Positions 1 through 8,160 are shown, counted from the first letter of the stretch. The stretch: 52,382 nucleotides of DNA from Rhodocyclaceae bacterium (GCA_020445765.1 JAGRFY010000026.1:1-52382); one strand, 5' to 3'. The notes: generated by a model not told the origin, from the sequence alone. Translations and numbers: made by a program.

Positions 1-72
1 ACGTTGACTGCTTACCGCTTACGTTGGAAGTAACCGACTGGCTTCCGGTGCGTGACTGTGAGGACCGGCCTA

Positions 73-360
73 TTAGACCGCGCGGAGGACCCACTCATCG
101 ACGTCGGTAAACATGTAACTTCCCACTGGCGCGCAATTCGGATCGTCGTGCGCGAACGGGTTCTCTTCTACCCATTCGATCACGATTGCGGTCGGTCGGA
201 GCACCTTCTCGGACTTCACCCAATGCAGAAAGCTAGGATCGATATCCGAATGCTCGTATGTATCGCCCAACATCACCACGCGCCCGCGGCCAGTTCCGCT
301 CGGGATCGGAACGTCTACGAGGTCGCCGAGGCGAACAAGCGAGCCGTCGTGGTAGCGCAT
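73..360 (-). CDS. small hypothetical protein, possibly immunity-like
   Basis: A 95-residue protein read from an ATG at 360. It opens with MRYHDGSLVRLGDLVDVPI and has an alternating beta-type pattern (GRGRVVMLGD, AIVIEWVEE), with a late W-V-x-S-E-K-V segment. No signal peptide or membrane segment is visible. Small acidic proteins opening 'MxYxDGxxVxxGDxV' are common as orphan immunity proteins beside polymorphic toxins; that link is only a resemblance here and no toxin is visible next to it (the left edge of the window is 72 bases away). No good Shine-Dalgarno precedes the ATG, and a longer reading from 462 is possible. Function unknown. Confidence 0.5.
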   Translation of the reverse strand: MRYHDGSLVRLGDLVDVPIPSGTGRGRVVMLGDTYEHSDIDPSFLHWVKSEKVLRPTAIVIEWVEENPFAHDDPNCAPVGSYMFTDVDEWVLRAV

Positions 361-706
361 GGTGTTTCTGCGTGCAATTTTGGTTTTCCGGCGACAGACA
401 TGTGGGACATCACCGACATGCTGGATAACATGTCGCCCCAAAAATAGCGATTGCGTAGGCAATTAGCATACCTCTCCTGTGGATGGTTAGCTAGCTGGTG
501 ATCGCTGCAAACGTCGGCTTCTGCTCGCCTCGAGCCAACGAGGGGCTAAGGTTCGCCGCCGTAAACCGGCCGATCAAGCGCATTGGGGCCGGTCCCGCCT
601 CTTGAAATCGAAATGTAACCACGACCGTCGGCTGATGGCCGTGGGCCGACTGACGCCATCCGTGGATGGCCGGCTGGTCCAGTTCCCAAACCTGCCGCCT
701 GGCCCC

Positions 707-1234
707 TTACACCTGTGCCACCTGCGCCCGTACCAACTGCGACAACAACCACATCTCCAGGACTTCTCTCGAAGGATTAGGCTGCGACAGCTCCTGCACC
801 TCTACCTGTCGCGCGCCGACGATCTCCAGTCGATCCTCCCGGCGCTCGCCTTCGGCAAAGCACTCGAAGCTCTCCTGCATCGGATTCCAGCTGAACTCGG
901 ACTCGTGAAACCGCCGCGCAGTGAAGTGCGTGTGCCGCATGCCGACAAGCTCTGCGGCCAGTCGCTCGGCAGTCACCGGCGCCCCCGTGGCGATCAGATC
1001 CCGCAGCTTCTGCGAGCCCATCACCCGGTGATCGATCAGCGGGCCGACATAGACCTCGAGGCCGTCATACCTGCGCCACCACGCCTCGATCACCGGCAGC
1101 CACTCCGGCGCCCCGATCTTTGCCAGGGAGCCCGGCACGATCTTCTGGAAGCCCTGCCGCAGGCCCAGATGGAACTTGCTGTGGACAGGCGCGATCGGGG
1201 TGAAGCGGTCCTCGTCGTCGGTCACGCGGCACAT
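707..1234 (-). CDS. hypothetical protein
   Basis: A 175-residue soluble protein, unrecognised, read from an ATG at 1234 (MCRVTDDEDRFTPIAPVHSKF). The sequence is protein-like: aromatic-rich core (EWLPVIEAWWRRYDGLEVYVG), balanced charge, no signal peptide or membrane segment. An in-frame upstream extension to 1435 is low-complexity and probably not translated. The Shine-Dalgarno is weak, so the start is uncertain. The gene runs away from the transfer operon on its right, so the two are divergent and share the 572-base interval 1235-1806. Confidence 0.5.
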   Translation of the reverse strand: MCRVTDDEDRFTPIAPVHSKFHLGLRQGFQKIVPGSLAKIGAPEWLPVIEAWWRRYDGLEVYVGPLIDHRVMGSQKLRDLIATGAPVTAERLAAELVGMRHTHFTARRFHESEFSWNPMQESFECFAEGERREDRLEIVGARQVEVQELSQPNPSREVLEMWLLSQLVRAQVAQV

Positions 1235-1544
1235 TCCGGATGATTGGGTGCGCCATTCTAATGCCCTGAACCCTCCGCCTAAAGTCTTACGGGACGATGC
1301 CGCAGTTGGTCGTATTGGGGTGTTTTCGTCCGACGGCTGACCAAGCAATCCGTCTCCCGGACGAGGTCCAGCCGAGGCCCTTTTCGCCACCCCGCAGAAC
1401 TTCATGACGATGTCAAGCCCGTAATTCACATCCACTGGATCGCATTTTCGCTATTGACATGACGTATTGATTGTGCGCCAGTCTTGCGGTTGTCATTACC
1501 ATTTTAGCCCCGTAGAACGCCTTTCCCGTCGCGTCTATCCCTTC

Positions 1545-1571
1545 GCAAGCCACTGATTGCAAGTGGCTTGC
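1545..1571. repeat. inverted repeat, 10-base arms
   Basis: GCAAGCCACT (1545-1554) and its exact reverse complement AGTGGCTTGC (1562-1571) flank a 7-base loop. It lies about 235 bases upstream of the first transfer gene. There is no following T-run on the plus strand, so it reads better as an operator or leader hairpin than as an intrinsic terminator. Confidence 0.6.
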
Positions 1572-1668
1572 GCCCTTTGGATCGGGCCGGTAGCCCGTCC
1601 TTTCGCCACGCCGCCTGGGCGTGAGCGCCCTACCCTTACGGCATTTTTATTTGTGCTTGTCAAGGCCT

Positions 1669-1695
1669 TAATTGCGATTGGCCGGATCGCAATTA
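1669..1695. repeat. inverted repeat, 10-base arms, operator-like
   Basis: TAATTGCGAT (1669-1678) and ATCGCAATTA (1686-1695) are exact reverse complements around a 7-base spacer. The AT-rich arms in a GC-rich context and the symmetric 17-base centre-to-centre geometry suit a helix-turn-helix dimer site. It lies about 110 bases upstream of the first transfer gene. Confidence 0.55.
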
Positions 1696-1764
1696 CGGGC
1701 TTCAAATTTCCATTCGTCATCGCCACGCTAGTTCACGTGACTGGCCGGCGCTCCGGCGCCGCCC

Positions 1765-1784
1765 GCGCCACCTCCGGGTGGCGC
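1765..1784 (+). promoter_or_regulatory. leader hairpin just upstream of the pilL-like gene
   Basis: GCGCCACC (1765-1772), a TCCG tetraloop and GGTGGCGC (1777-1784) form a perfect 8-pair stem. It ends about 10 bases before the GAAGGAG ribosome binding site (from about 1794) of the gene at 1807. It could stabilise the message or affect translation of the first transfer gene. Confidence 0.45.
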
Positions 1785-1806
1785 CTCTCATTCGAAGGAG
1801 CTGACG

Positions 1807-2340
1807 ATGCGCACCGTTCTGCCCGCCCTCCTCCTGGTCGCCCTCGGCGTGCCCCCCGTCCACGCGGGCCTGGATGCCACTGGCCCCTCCGACGACACCG
1901 GGATCCGCCTGGCGCGCTACACGACCGCAGCGCCCCGCTCCGATCCGCGCGAGCTGTCGCCGCTGGCCACGGTCGTCCAGGTCACGCTCCCGCGCGAGAT
2001 CAACCAGGTCGGCGAGGCCCTGCGCTACCTGTTGCTGCGCACCGGCTATGCGCTCGGAGACCTGGACGCCCAGGCGCTCGAGCTGCTCGCCCTGCCGCTA
2101 CCGCAGAACCACCGGCAACTCGGCCCGGCGCCCATCCGCGACCTGCTCGAGGTCCTGGTCGGCGTGCCGTACCTGGTCGCAGAGGACGCCGTTCGCCGAC
2201 GCGTGAGCGTCCGTCTCGACCCCGCACTGCTCGAACCGCCCGCGCCCGCTGACGCTGCCGTCGCGGTCGCCCACCCACTGTCGCCGAAGGGGCCGCTCGA
2301 GTCTGGCCCCTTGGACGATCCGGAGAGCGACGATGAGTGA
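1807..2340 (+). CDS. PilL-like N-terminal conjugative transfer protein (TIGR03748 type)
   Basis: A 177-residue exported protein. Residues 1-20 form a signal peptide ending VHA. The mature part carries the pattern QVTLPREINQVGEALRYLL followed by a 'LG.APIRDLLEVLVG.PY' segment, as in the PilL N-terminal domain that begins GI-type ICE transfer operons (TIGR03748, number from memory). The family is thought to act at the secretin or pilus side of the cell envelope. The start has a good ribosome binding site (GAAGGAG about 7 bases upstream). It is the first gene of a long plus-strand operon, and its end overlaps the next gene by 8 bases. The C-terminal 35 residues are proline- and acid-rich. Confidence 0.75.
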   Translation: MRTVLPALLLVALGVPPVHAGLDATGPSDDTGIRLARYTTAAPRSDPRELSPLATVVQVTLPREINQVGEALRYLLLRTGYALGDLDAQALELLALPLPQNHRQLGPAPIRDLLEVLVGVPYLVAEDAVRRRVSVRLDPALLEPPAPADAAVAVAHPLSPKGPLESGPLDDPESDDE

Positions 2341-3007
2341 TGCCGCCGCCACTGGCCAGCCGCGCAGCCGGCGCACGACCGCCCTTGCGCTGCTCGCCGT
2401 CGGTGCGCTCGTGCTTGCCGGCGTCCTGATCCTTCGCCTGCAGCCCGCCGCCTCGAAGGACGTCATTCCCTCCGCCGATTCGCCGGTCGCCCCACCCGCG
2501 CCCCTGGTTGCCGGACCGCTGGGCGACTCTCCCCTGCCACCGCTCGTATTCCCTCCGCCACTGGCATCGCCCGCTCCTGACCCCGAAGCCCTGAAGGCCC
2601 TCGAGGAACGACTGATCACCCTCGAATCCCGGATCGACGCCCTCGGCCCCCGGCTCGGTTCCGTCGAGCACGCCCTCAACTCGGCCAACCAAGCACTGGG
2701 CGACATGACCGCCCAGTTCACCACCCTGCTCGCTCGGGTGCCCGAACCGCGCAAAGCGGCGCACCGCAAAGTCGTGCGACGCTCCCCGACGAAACCCCGG
2801 CGCCTGCCCCTGCCCGAGATCGTCGCCATCGACCGCTGGGGCGATGCCAACAACGCCACGCTGCGCAACGCCGACGGCTCGATCCGCTTCGTGCGGGTCG
2901 GCGACACCGTCGGCAAGGCCACGATCGCGGCAATCGATGCCTCCGCCGCCGCAGTGACCGTACGCCTGCCCGACGGCAAGGCGACGACGCTGAAGGTGAC
3001 GCCGTGA
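2333..3007 (+). CDS. membrane-anchored PilP-like transfer protein
   Basis: A 224-residue protein with one N-terminal membrane segment (about residues 16-38), a proline-rich linker, a predicted coiled coil (about 83-125) and a small C-terminal beta domain (about 150-224, containing IVAIDRWGDANNATL and FVRVGDTVGKATI). The C-terminal domain resembles PilP-type pilus assembly domains, in which a short beta barrel follows a periplasmic rod. That assignment is by pattern only. It sits between the PilL-like protein and the TIGR03759 protein, overlapping both, so it is translationally coupled and probably part of the envelope-spanning machine. Confidence 0.6.
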   Translation: MSDAAATGQPRSRRTTALALLAVGALVLAGVLILRLQPAASKDVIPSADSPVAPPAPLVAGPLGDSPLPPLVFPPPLASPAPDPEALKALEERLITLESRIDALGPRLGSVEHALNSANQALGDMTAQFTTLLARVPEPRKAAHRKVVRRSPTKPRRLPLPEIVAIDRWGDANNATLRNADGSIRFVRVGDTVGKATIAAIDASAAAVTVRLPDGKATTLKVTP

Positions 3008-3459
3008 TCCGCCGGCTGGTGGTCCTTGTCGGCTTCCTGGCGCAGCTCGGCAGCGCGCACACCGCCGAGACCGGCTCGACCGAACTGGGCGCCCGCGAAG
3101 TCGCGGCGCGCACCCCGGCCGACCTCGCCCAGCAGCAGCGTGACCTCGTCGAGGCCCGGCTGTGGGGGCTCGATCTCACCGAGATCCAACGCGCCCGCCA
3201 GTTGATGGCCGGTCCCCGCGGCGCCTTCTCGGTAGCCAACATCAGCCCGGTCGAAGTGCTCGGCATCCACGCCCGCACCCCGGCCGAGCGGGATCGCTAC
3301 GCCGAACTGTTCGCCCGCATGACCTACGAGGATCTGCAGCGCGTGCTCGCCTTCCAGCAGGCCTATGACGCCGCGCTGCGGCGCCTGAACGTCGATCTGC
3401 GCCCGGTCGCACTCGACGGCCGGGAGCTGCCCCGCGGCTTCCTCGGAGTCAGCCGATGA
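3004..3459 (+). CDS. TIGR03759 (PFL_4693) family ICE protein
   Basis: A 151-residue exported protein starting at a GTG that overlaps the previous stop (GTGA). A signal peptide covers about residues 1-20. The diagnostic stretch runs from WGLDLTEIQRARQLMAGPRG through a 'SPVEVLGIHARTPAERDRYAEL' region, which matches the conserved core of the TIGR03759 family found only in integrating conjugative elements. The biochemical role in that family is unknown; periplasmic location is inferred. The next gene starts in a 4-base overlap. Confidence 0.85.
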   Translation: MIRRLVVLVGFLAQLGSAHTAETGSTELGAREVAARTPADLAQQQRDLVEARLWGLDLTEIQRARQLMAGPRGAFSVANISPVEVLGIHARTPAERDRYAELFARMTYEDLQRVLAFQQAYDAALRRLNVDLRPVALDGRELPRGFLGVSR

Positions 3460-4001
3460 ACCGCCGCGGCTTCCTGCTCACCGGCCTCGGCCTCGGCGTG
3501 CTGGCCAGCACCGCGCCGGCCCAGGCGGCACCGAACTATCCGCCGGTGCCGTCGGCCTACCGCATCGCCGCGCGGGTCCACCGGGTGCCGCCGACGCTGC
3601 TGTTCGCGATCGCGCTGCAGGAGAGCGTGCTGCGCGTCGATGGGCGCCACCTGCCCTATCCGTGGACCCTGAACGTCGAGGGCCGCGGCGAGCGCTTCAA
3701 GACCTACCGGGCCGCGCTGGTTCGCCTCGAAGCACTGCTCGCCGACGGCGTCACCTCGGTCGACTGCGGCGCGATGCAGGTCAATTGGCGCTACCACGCC
3801 GACAAGCTGCGATCGCCGCTGCTCGCCCTGAACCCCTGGCGCAACCTCGAGGCCGGCGCGCAGATCCTGCGCGAGCGATTCGACGAGACGCCGGACTGGA
3901 GAATCGCCACCGGCCGCTACCACTCGCCCGGCAACGCCGGCCGCGCCCGGTCCTACGCGGCGCGGGTCTTCGCGCGAATCCCGAGGATCCGCCATGCCTG
4001 A
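3456..4001 (+). CDS. lytic transglycosylase (SLT-like), conjugation-associated
   Basis: A 181-residue exported cell-wall hydrolase. The N-terminus (MNRRGFLLTGLGLG, cleavage near residue 25) is a twin-arginine-like signal. The soluble lytic transglycosylase core follows: LLFAIALQESVL with the probable catalytic Glu at residue 56, then CGAMQVNWRYH and a C-terminal TGRYHSPGN motif. Such enzymes open peptidoglycan locally for pilus and channel assembly. ATGA overlap with the preceding gene. It is short, like other conjugative transglycosylases. Confidence 0.85.
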   Translation: MNRRGFLLTGLGLGVLASTAPAQAAPNYPPVPSAYRIAARVHRVPPTLLFAIALQESVLRVDGRHLPYPWTLNVEGRGERFKTYRAALVRLEALLADGVTSVDCGAMQVNWRYHADKLRSPLLALNPWRNLEAGAQILRERFDETPDWRIATGRYHSPGNAGRARSYAARVFARIPRIRHA

Positions 4002-4045
4002 ACGTACGACTTCCTCCACCCTCTTGCGGGCCCCCTCCCCCGCGC

Positions 4046-4060
4046 GCGCCGCAACGGCGC
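4046..4060 (+). repeat. short hairpin in the transglycosylase-traD gap
   Basis: GCGCCG (4046-4051), CAA and CGGCGC (4055-4060) form a 6-pair stem. It lies just before the larger inverted repeat at 4065-4115 in the only sizeable gap of this part of the operon. Confidence 0.4.
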
Positions 4061-4064
4061 TTGG

Positions 4065-4115
4065 CCGGTGGCACGGACGCACTTCGACTCACTTCCTTTG
4101 CGCCCGTGCCACCGG
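4065..4115 (+). promoter_or_regulatory. 12-base-arm inverted repeat upstream of traD
   Basis: CCGGTGGCACGG (4065-4076) and CCGTGCCACCGG (4104-4115) are exact reverse complements separated by 27 bases. They occupy the 147-base gap between the transglycosylase gene and traD, while neighbouring genes overlap. The structure could modulate transcription read-through into, or message stability ahead of, the coupling-protein gene. Confidence 0.45.
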
Positions 4116-4148
4116 ACCTCTTGTTCCACTCATCGGAGGGAACTGCTG

Positions 4149-6248
4149 ATGGCCCAGAACGGCATCCTCGAGGCACTGCTGCGCCCGCCCATCGAGCTCT
4201 ACAGCGTGGTCACCGCCGGGCTCGCCGCGGCGGTGCTGTTCGCGGCGCCGTGGGTGTTCATGATGACGCCGGAACTGGGCATCGTCGCCGGCAGCGGATT
4301 GCTCGCCTTCGCGCTGTGGCGCGTGCGCGAGGCCTGGCAGGTCCTGCGCTATCAGCTCGGCCTCACCCGCTACCGGATCACCCGCGTCGCACCACATCGG
4401 CTGCCGCGCCTGCGAGATCGGATCTATCTGGGACAGGGCTTCGCGTGGACCCAGCAGCACACCCAGCGACGCATCGACGCCACCCGGCCGGCGGCCCAGC
4501 CCTACATCCGGCCCTCGTTGTTCGTGCAGTGCCTGCGCGCACTGCTCCAGTCGCTGCGACAGACGCCGCTCGCGCTGCTCACGAGCTGGCTGCTGTCGTC
4601 GCGCTTCTGGTGGAATCCGCTCGGCGACCAGCCTGACCTCGGCGGCACGCCGGTGCTACACGGGGTCGAGCCGACCGAGATCCCGGTCGGGCTCAGCCAG
4701 CGCCACCGCAATGGCCACCTGCTGGTGCTCGGCACCACCCGGGTCGGCAAGACGCGGCTGCTCGAACTGCTGGTAACCCAGGACATTCGCGACGGCAAGG
4801 TGGTGATCGTCATCGACCCGAAGGGCGATGCCGACCTGATGCTGCGCGTCTATGCCGAAGCCGCCCGCGCCGGCCGGCTCGATCAGCTGTATCTGTTCCA
4901 CCTCGGCTACCCGGACGTCTCGGCCCGCTACAACGGCATCGGCAATTTCGGTCGCATCACCGAGGTCGCCAACCGGGCGACCAACGCCCTGCCTTCGACC
5001 GGCAACTCGGCGGCCTTCAAGGAGTTCGCCTGGCGCTTCACCAACATCGTCGCCCAGGCCCAGGTCGCCCTCGGCGACGTGCCGACCTATGAGTCGCTGC
5101 TGCGCGACATCACCGACATCGAGCCGCTCTTCCTGCGCTACGCCGAGCATGCGCTGGAGCGCCACGGCCCGGACGACTGGTCGGCGCGGGTCGACGCGAT
5201 CGTCGCGCGCATCGAGGAGCGCAAGTATCCGGTGCCGCGCGCACTGCAGGACCGGCAGGCGCGCATGGTGGCGATCGTTGATTTTCTGAAGCAGCACCCG
5301 CTCACCGATGCGGTGCTGATGGGCCTCAGTACCGCGGTGCGCTACGAGCGCAGCTTCTTTGAGAAGATCGTCGCCTCATTGGGCCCCTTCCTCGAGAAGC
5401 TCACCACCGGCGAGGCCGGCAAGTTGATCTCCCCGGACTACGCCGATACGGACGAGGAGCGCCCGATCTTCGACTGGCAGCAGGTGATCCGCCAGGGCGG
5501 CATCGTCTATGTCGGCCTCGATGCGCTCACCGATGCGGTGGTGGCGAGCGCGGTCGGCAATTCGATGCTCGCCGACCTGGTCTCGGTCGGCGGCAAGCTC
5601 TACAAGCGCGGCACCGACCCGCATCACCCGGAGGGCGCGATCGTGCTGCCCGAGGTGGCCTGCCACTTCGACGAGGTGAACGAGATCGTCGGCCCCGAGT
5701 TCGTGCCGATGGTGAACAAGCTCGGCGGTGCCGGATTCATGATCCACGCCTACACCCAGACCATCCCCGACATCGAGGCCCGCGTCGGCGATGCCGCCCG
5801 CGCCCAGCAGATCCTCGGCAACTTCAACCATGTGGTCATGCTGCGGGTCAAGAACGACACCACCGCGCGCTTCTTCACCGAGCAGCTGCCCGAGGTCGAT
5901 GTCTCGCTGCTGACCACGATCTCGGGGGCGACCGACACCGACGGCTCGACCGGCACCGACTTTATCTCGCGCAATGAGGATCGCGCCTCGACCCAGCGCG
6001 TACCGATGATCTCGGCCGCCGACGTCATGGCCCTGCCCCAGGGGCAGGCCTTCGCACTGCTCGAGGGCAATCGCCTCTACAAGCTGCGCATGCCGCTGCC
6101 CGATGCGCGGGGGGACGCCCATGTGCCGCCGAGCCTGCGCGAGGTCGGCAGCCGCATGCGCGCCAAATACCGCACCTCGGAGCGCTGGGCGGCCGAGACC
6201 GACTGGCTCGTCGATCATCCCTTCGGCCTGACGGGCGTATCGACGTGA
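4149..6248 (+). CDS. traD: conjugative coupling factor TraD (SXT/TOL type)
   Basis: A 699-residue type IV coupling ATPase that brings relaxosome DNA to the transfer channel at the inner membrane. Two membrane segments lie near residues 20-60. The Walker A P-loop GTTRVGKTRLL is at about 194-204, followed by VIVIDPKGDAD near 218-228. A long all-alpha insertion follows, then the Walker B region (EVACHFDEVNEIVG, about residue 500) and the late motif MIHAYTQTIPDIEARVGD. Length and order fit TIGR03743. I chose the ATG at 4149 because GGAGGG lies 9 bases upstream; an in-frame ATG at 4068 would add 27 residues spanning the inverted repeat. It overlaps the next gene by GTGA. Confidence 0.92.
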   Translation: MAQNGILEALLRPPIELYSVVTAGLAAAVLFAAPWVFMMTPELGIVAGSGLLAFALWRVREAWQVLRYQLGLTRYRITRVAPHRLPRLRDRIYLGQGFAWTQQHTQRRIDATRPAAQPYIRPSLFVQCLRALLQSLRQTPLALLTSWLLSSRFWWNPLGDQPDLGGTPVLHGVEPTEIPVGLSQRHRNGHLLVLGTTRVGKTRLLELLVTQDIRDGKVVIVIDPKGDADLMLRVYAEAARAGRLDQLYLFHLGYPDVSARYNGIGNFGRITEVANRATNALPSTGNSAAFKEFAWRFTNIVAQAQVALGDVPTYESLLRDITDIEPLFLRYAEHALERHGPDDWSARVDAIVARIEERKYPVPRALQDRQARMVAIVDFLKQHPLTDAVLMGLSTAVRYERSFFEKIVASLGPFLEKLTTGEAGKLISPDYADTDEERPIFDWQQVIRQGGIVYVGLDALTDAVVASAVGNSMLADLVSVGGKLYKRGTDPHHPEGAIVLPEVACHFDEVNEIVGPEFVPMVNKLGGAGFMIHAYTQTIPDIEARVGDAARAQQILGNFNHVVMLRVKNDTTARFFTEQLPEVDVSLLTTISGATDTDGSTGTDFISRNEDRASTQRVPMISAADVMALPQGQAFALLEGNRLYKLRMPLPDARGDAHVPPSLREVGSRMRAKYRTSERWAAETDWLVDHPFGLTGVST

Positions 6249-7003
6249 GCGCGGCGACCCAGACCGCTTCCCGGCCGCAGAGCGACGCCCGCCCCCGCCA
6301 GGAGCGCGCCCGCGGCCCGGTCGGCTCCCTGTTCGGTTTCGCCCTCGGCCTCTTGCTGACCCTGCTCGGCTCGTGGCTGCTGGCCACCGTGATCGAGATC
6401 GTCGGCATGTACACGCTGTGGCCGGAAGAACGGGCCGGCCACGCCCGCGCCGCCCTGGTCGAGGACTACGGCTATGTGCGCAGCTTCCCGCGCTCGCTGA
6501 TCGTCGACGATACCGAGGCCTTCGCGCACCAGCTCGCCGGCTGGGCAGCGTGGCCCTATGAGCGTCTCGACGCCGGTCGCCAGATCGCCCGGTTAAGAAG
6601 TCTTGGTGCGGCGGCGCCGCTGGCCGGGCCGCTGCCGCTGCGTGCCCGCGTGATGAGGGACGCCGCCGACTGGCTGGAGGCCTCCTACTACTGCGCCCAG
6701 GACACCGCGGTGCGCCTCGCGATCGCGATCTTCGGTCTGCCCGCCTTCGCGATGGCGATCGCGCTCGGCCTGGTCGATGGCCTGGTACGCCGCGACCTGC
6801 GCAAGTGGTCCGGCGGACGCGAGTCGAGCTTTCTCTACCACCACGCCAAGCGCTTCACCGGCTGGTTCCTCGGGGTCGGCTTCGCCGCCTACCTGATCTG
6901 GCCCTTCGGCGGTCTCAACCCGGCCACTCTGGTGCTTGGCTTCGCCGCGGCCGTCGCCCTGAGCCTCTCGACCACGGTGTCGAGCTTCAAGAAATACCTG
7001 TGA
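6245..7003 (+). CDS. TIGR03747 (PFL_4697) family ICE membrane protein
   Basis: A 252-residue inner-membrane protein starting at a GTG that overlaps the traD stop. It has a strong hydrophobic segment near residues 27-55, a soluble stretch containing EIVGMYTLWPEE and EDYGYVRSFPRSL, and two or three further membrane segments near 160-185 and 200-245. The conserved GMYTLWPEE/ARAALVEDYGY region is typical of the family. It is always found directly after traD in GI-type elements, suggesting a role with the coupling protein. Its precise activity is not known. Confidence 0.85.
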   Translation: MSAATQTASRPQSDARPRQERARGPVGSLFGFALGLLLTLLGSWLLATVIEIVGMYTLWPEERAGHARAALVEDYGYVRSFPRSLIVDDTEAFAHQLAGWAAWPYERLDAGRQIARLRSLGAAAPLAGPLPLRARVMRDAADWLEASYYCAQDTAVRLAIAIFGLPAFAMAIALGLVDGLVRRDLRKWSGGRESSFLYHHAKRFTGWFLGVGFAAYLIWPFGGLNPATLVLGFAAAVALSLSTTVSSFKKYL

Positions 7004-7014
7004 GGAGAACCATC

Positions 7015-7332
7015 ATGCAGCCGCTTCTTCGCGTCCCTCGCCTCATTGCTCCCCTCGTCGCCAGCCTGTTGCTGCTGGCGAACGCCACGACCGCCCTGGC
7101 CGACGCTAGCCTCGAGCGCGAGAACCTCGCCCGCATCCAGCACGAGCTGCGCCTGCTGCGCGCCCAGGTGGCGAGCGCCGGCGAAGTTGCCGACGGCACG
7201 GCCCGGGTGCGTTTTCGGTACGACTGGCTTGCCCGCGACCTCGACCTGATCGCGGCGAGCATCGACGAGCACCTGGACGCGCCACGCCAGCCGCGGTCGG
7301 TGCCTCCGCTGCGCGGCGACTATCGAAACTGA
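7015..7332 (+). CDS. RAQPRD family ICE protein
   Basis: A 105-residue exported protein. The ATG at 7015 has a GAGGAGA ribosome binding site 5-6 bases upstream. Residues 1-29 form a signal peptide ending TALA. The mature protein is helical (LARIQHELRLLRAQV) and holds ARVRFRYDWLARDLDLI and a terminal PLRGDYR, the hallmark features of the RAQPRD family (TIGR01690). Here the name-giving RAQPRD motif is partly altered (RAQVASAGEVADGTARVRF). A small periplasmic transfer protein of unknown role. Confidence 0.82.
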   Translation: MQPLLRVPRLIAPLVASLLLLANATTALADASLERENLARIQHELRLLRAQVASAGEVADGTARVRFRYDWLARDLDLIAASIDEHLDAPRQPRSVPPLRGDYRN

Positions 7333-7358
7333 GCCGCAACTGAGTCACACCAGAGCCA

Positions 7359-7607
7359 ATGACCAACGACCAGATCAACGCCTGGCAGAACGCCACCGGC
7401 TGGGCCGGTGCGGTGCCGGGCGATCTCAAGGGGCTGATCGTCGGCATCGTCGTCGCGCTGGTGATGCTGTGGGCCGGCTACATCGTTTTCAAGCTCGGCC
7501 ACGAACTGGCGACCGACGACATCGGCGGCGGCTGGCTGCGCTTCGTCCTCTACCTCGGCCGCGCCCTGCTGGTCGTAGTGCTCACCGTCTGGGTGGTGGT
7601 GAGTTGA
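7359..7607 (+). CDS. TIGR03758 (PFL_4701, DUF3262) small membrane protein
   Basis: An 82-residue protein with two hydrophobic helices (about residues 22-48 and 58-80) separated by a short polar loop. The N-terminus includes WQNATGWAGAVPGDLKG. Size and topology resemble TraA/VirB2-like pilin subunits; the family is a fixed neighbour of TIGR03745 in this operon. Interestingly, a related segment appears again at the C-terminus of the 22770-23726 gene. Confidence 0.85.
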   Translation: MTNDQINAWQNATGWAGAVPGDLKGLIVGIVVALVMLWAGYIVFKLGHELATDDIGGGWLRFVLYLGRALLVVVLTVWVVVS

Positions 7608-7701
7608 ATCCACCCGATTGAATCCCGATTCCCGTGCGGGCCGCGCGCACGCGAAGCGATCCAGAGATCCGCGGCAACCCGTCATGACAAGGAGTTTGCT
7701 G

Positions 7702-8124
7702 ATGCCTTCCCTCAATCCTGCGCTCACTTGCGTACCCTCGCCGCTCACTCGCGCGCTGCCGGCGATCGACGCGCGTGGCTTCTTCCGGCTGCTGATCGGC
7801 CTCTCGCTGCTCGCGCTGCTGATGCTCTTTGCCGACTCGGTGTTCGCCGCACTGCCGCAGGTGGCGCCGAACAACAACCAGAACCTGCAGAACGGCGACG
7901 TCATCGGCTTCGCCAAGGACTACACCGACCAGACCATCAACTACGGCTCGCTGATCATCGGCGCGATCCTGCTGCTGCTCGGCGGCGGTGGCCTGGTGAC
8001 CAAGCTCTACTTCTACTCCACCGGCCGGGGTGGCATGGGCGACGTGCTCGCCTTCGGTGCGCTCGCAGTGCTGGTGGCTGCGGTCGGCATCTACTTCCTG
8101 ACCCAGGCCGACGCGGTGTTCTGA
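7702..8124 (+). CDS. TIGR03745 (PFL_4702) family ICE membrane protein, pilin-like
   Basis: A 140-residue protein with a cleavable hydrophobic leader ending near DSVFA, then two membrane helices (about residues 85-107 and 113-138) around a polar loop KLYFYSTGRGGMGD. The motif ALPQVAPNNNQNLQNGDVIG after the leader is typical. Topology is that of VirB2-type pilins, so it may form part of the mating pilus. I placed the start at 7702 because AAGGAG lies about 8 bases upstream; ATG at 7684 is also in frame. Confidence 0.85.
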   Translation: MPSLNPALTCVPSPLTRALPAIDARGFFRLLIGLSLLALLMLFADSVFAALPQVAPNNNQNLQNGDVIGFAKDYTDQTINYGSLIIGAILLLLGGGGLVTKLYFYSTGRGGMGDVLAFGALAVLVAAVGIYFLTQADAVF

Positions 8125-8125
8125 T

Positions 8126-8160
8126 GAGCGCCCCCGCCCGGCCGCCCGAAGGGGGCGCTC
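8126..8160 (+). repeat. hairpin with 10-base arms in the TIGR03745-TIGR03750 gap
   Basis: GAGCGCCCCC (8126-8135) and GGGGGCGCTC (8151-8160) are exact reverse complements with a 15-base loop, beginning right at the stop of the upstream pilin-like gene. A second, weaker pairing (CCCTCC near 8163 with GGAGGG near 8193) overlaps the ribosome binding site of the next gene. The structure may protect the 3' end of the pilin-like message, allowing higher pilin synthesis than downstream genes (inference). Confidence 0.5.

Larger units (their letters stand above)
1235..1806. promoter_or_regulatory. divergent intergenic region ahead of the transfer operon
   Basis: This gene-free interval of 572 bases separates the minus-strand gene ending at 707 from the plus-strand transfer operon starting at 1807. 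No protein is supported in it. It holds three strong inverted repeats (listed separately) and a TTGACA hexamer at 1454-1459 that could be a -35 element for the operon, although no good -10 sits at the expected distance. The position makes this the most likely place for the main promoter and regulator sites of the conjugation operon (inference). Confidence 0.5.
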
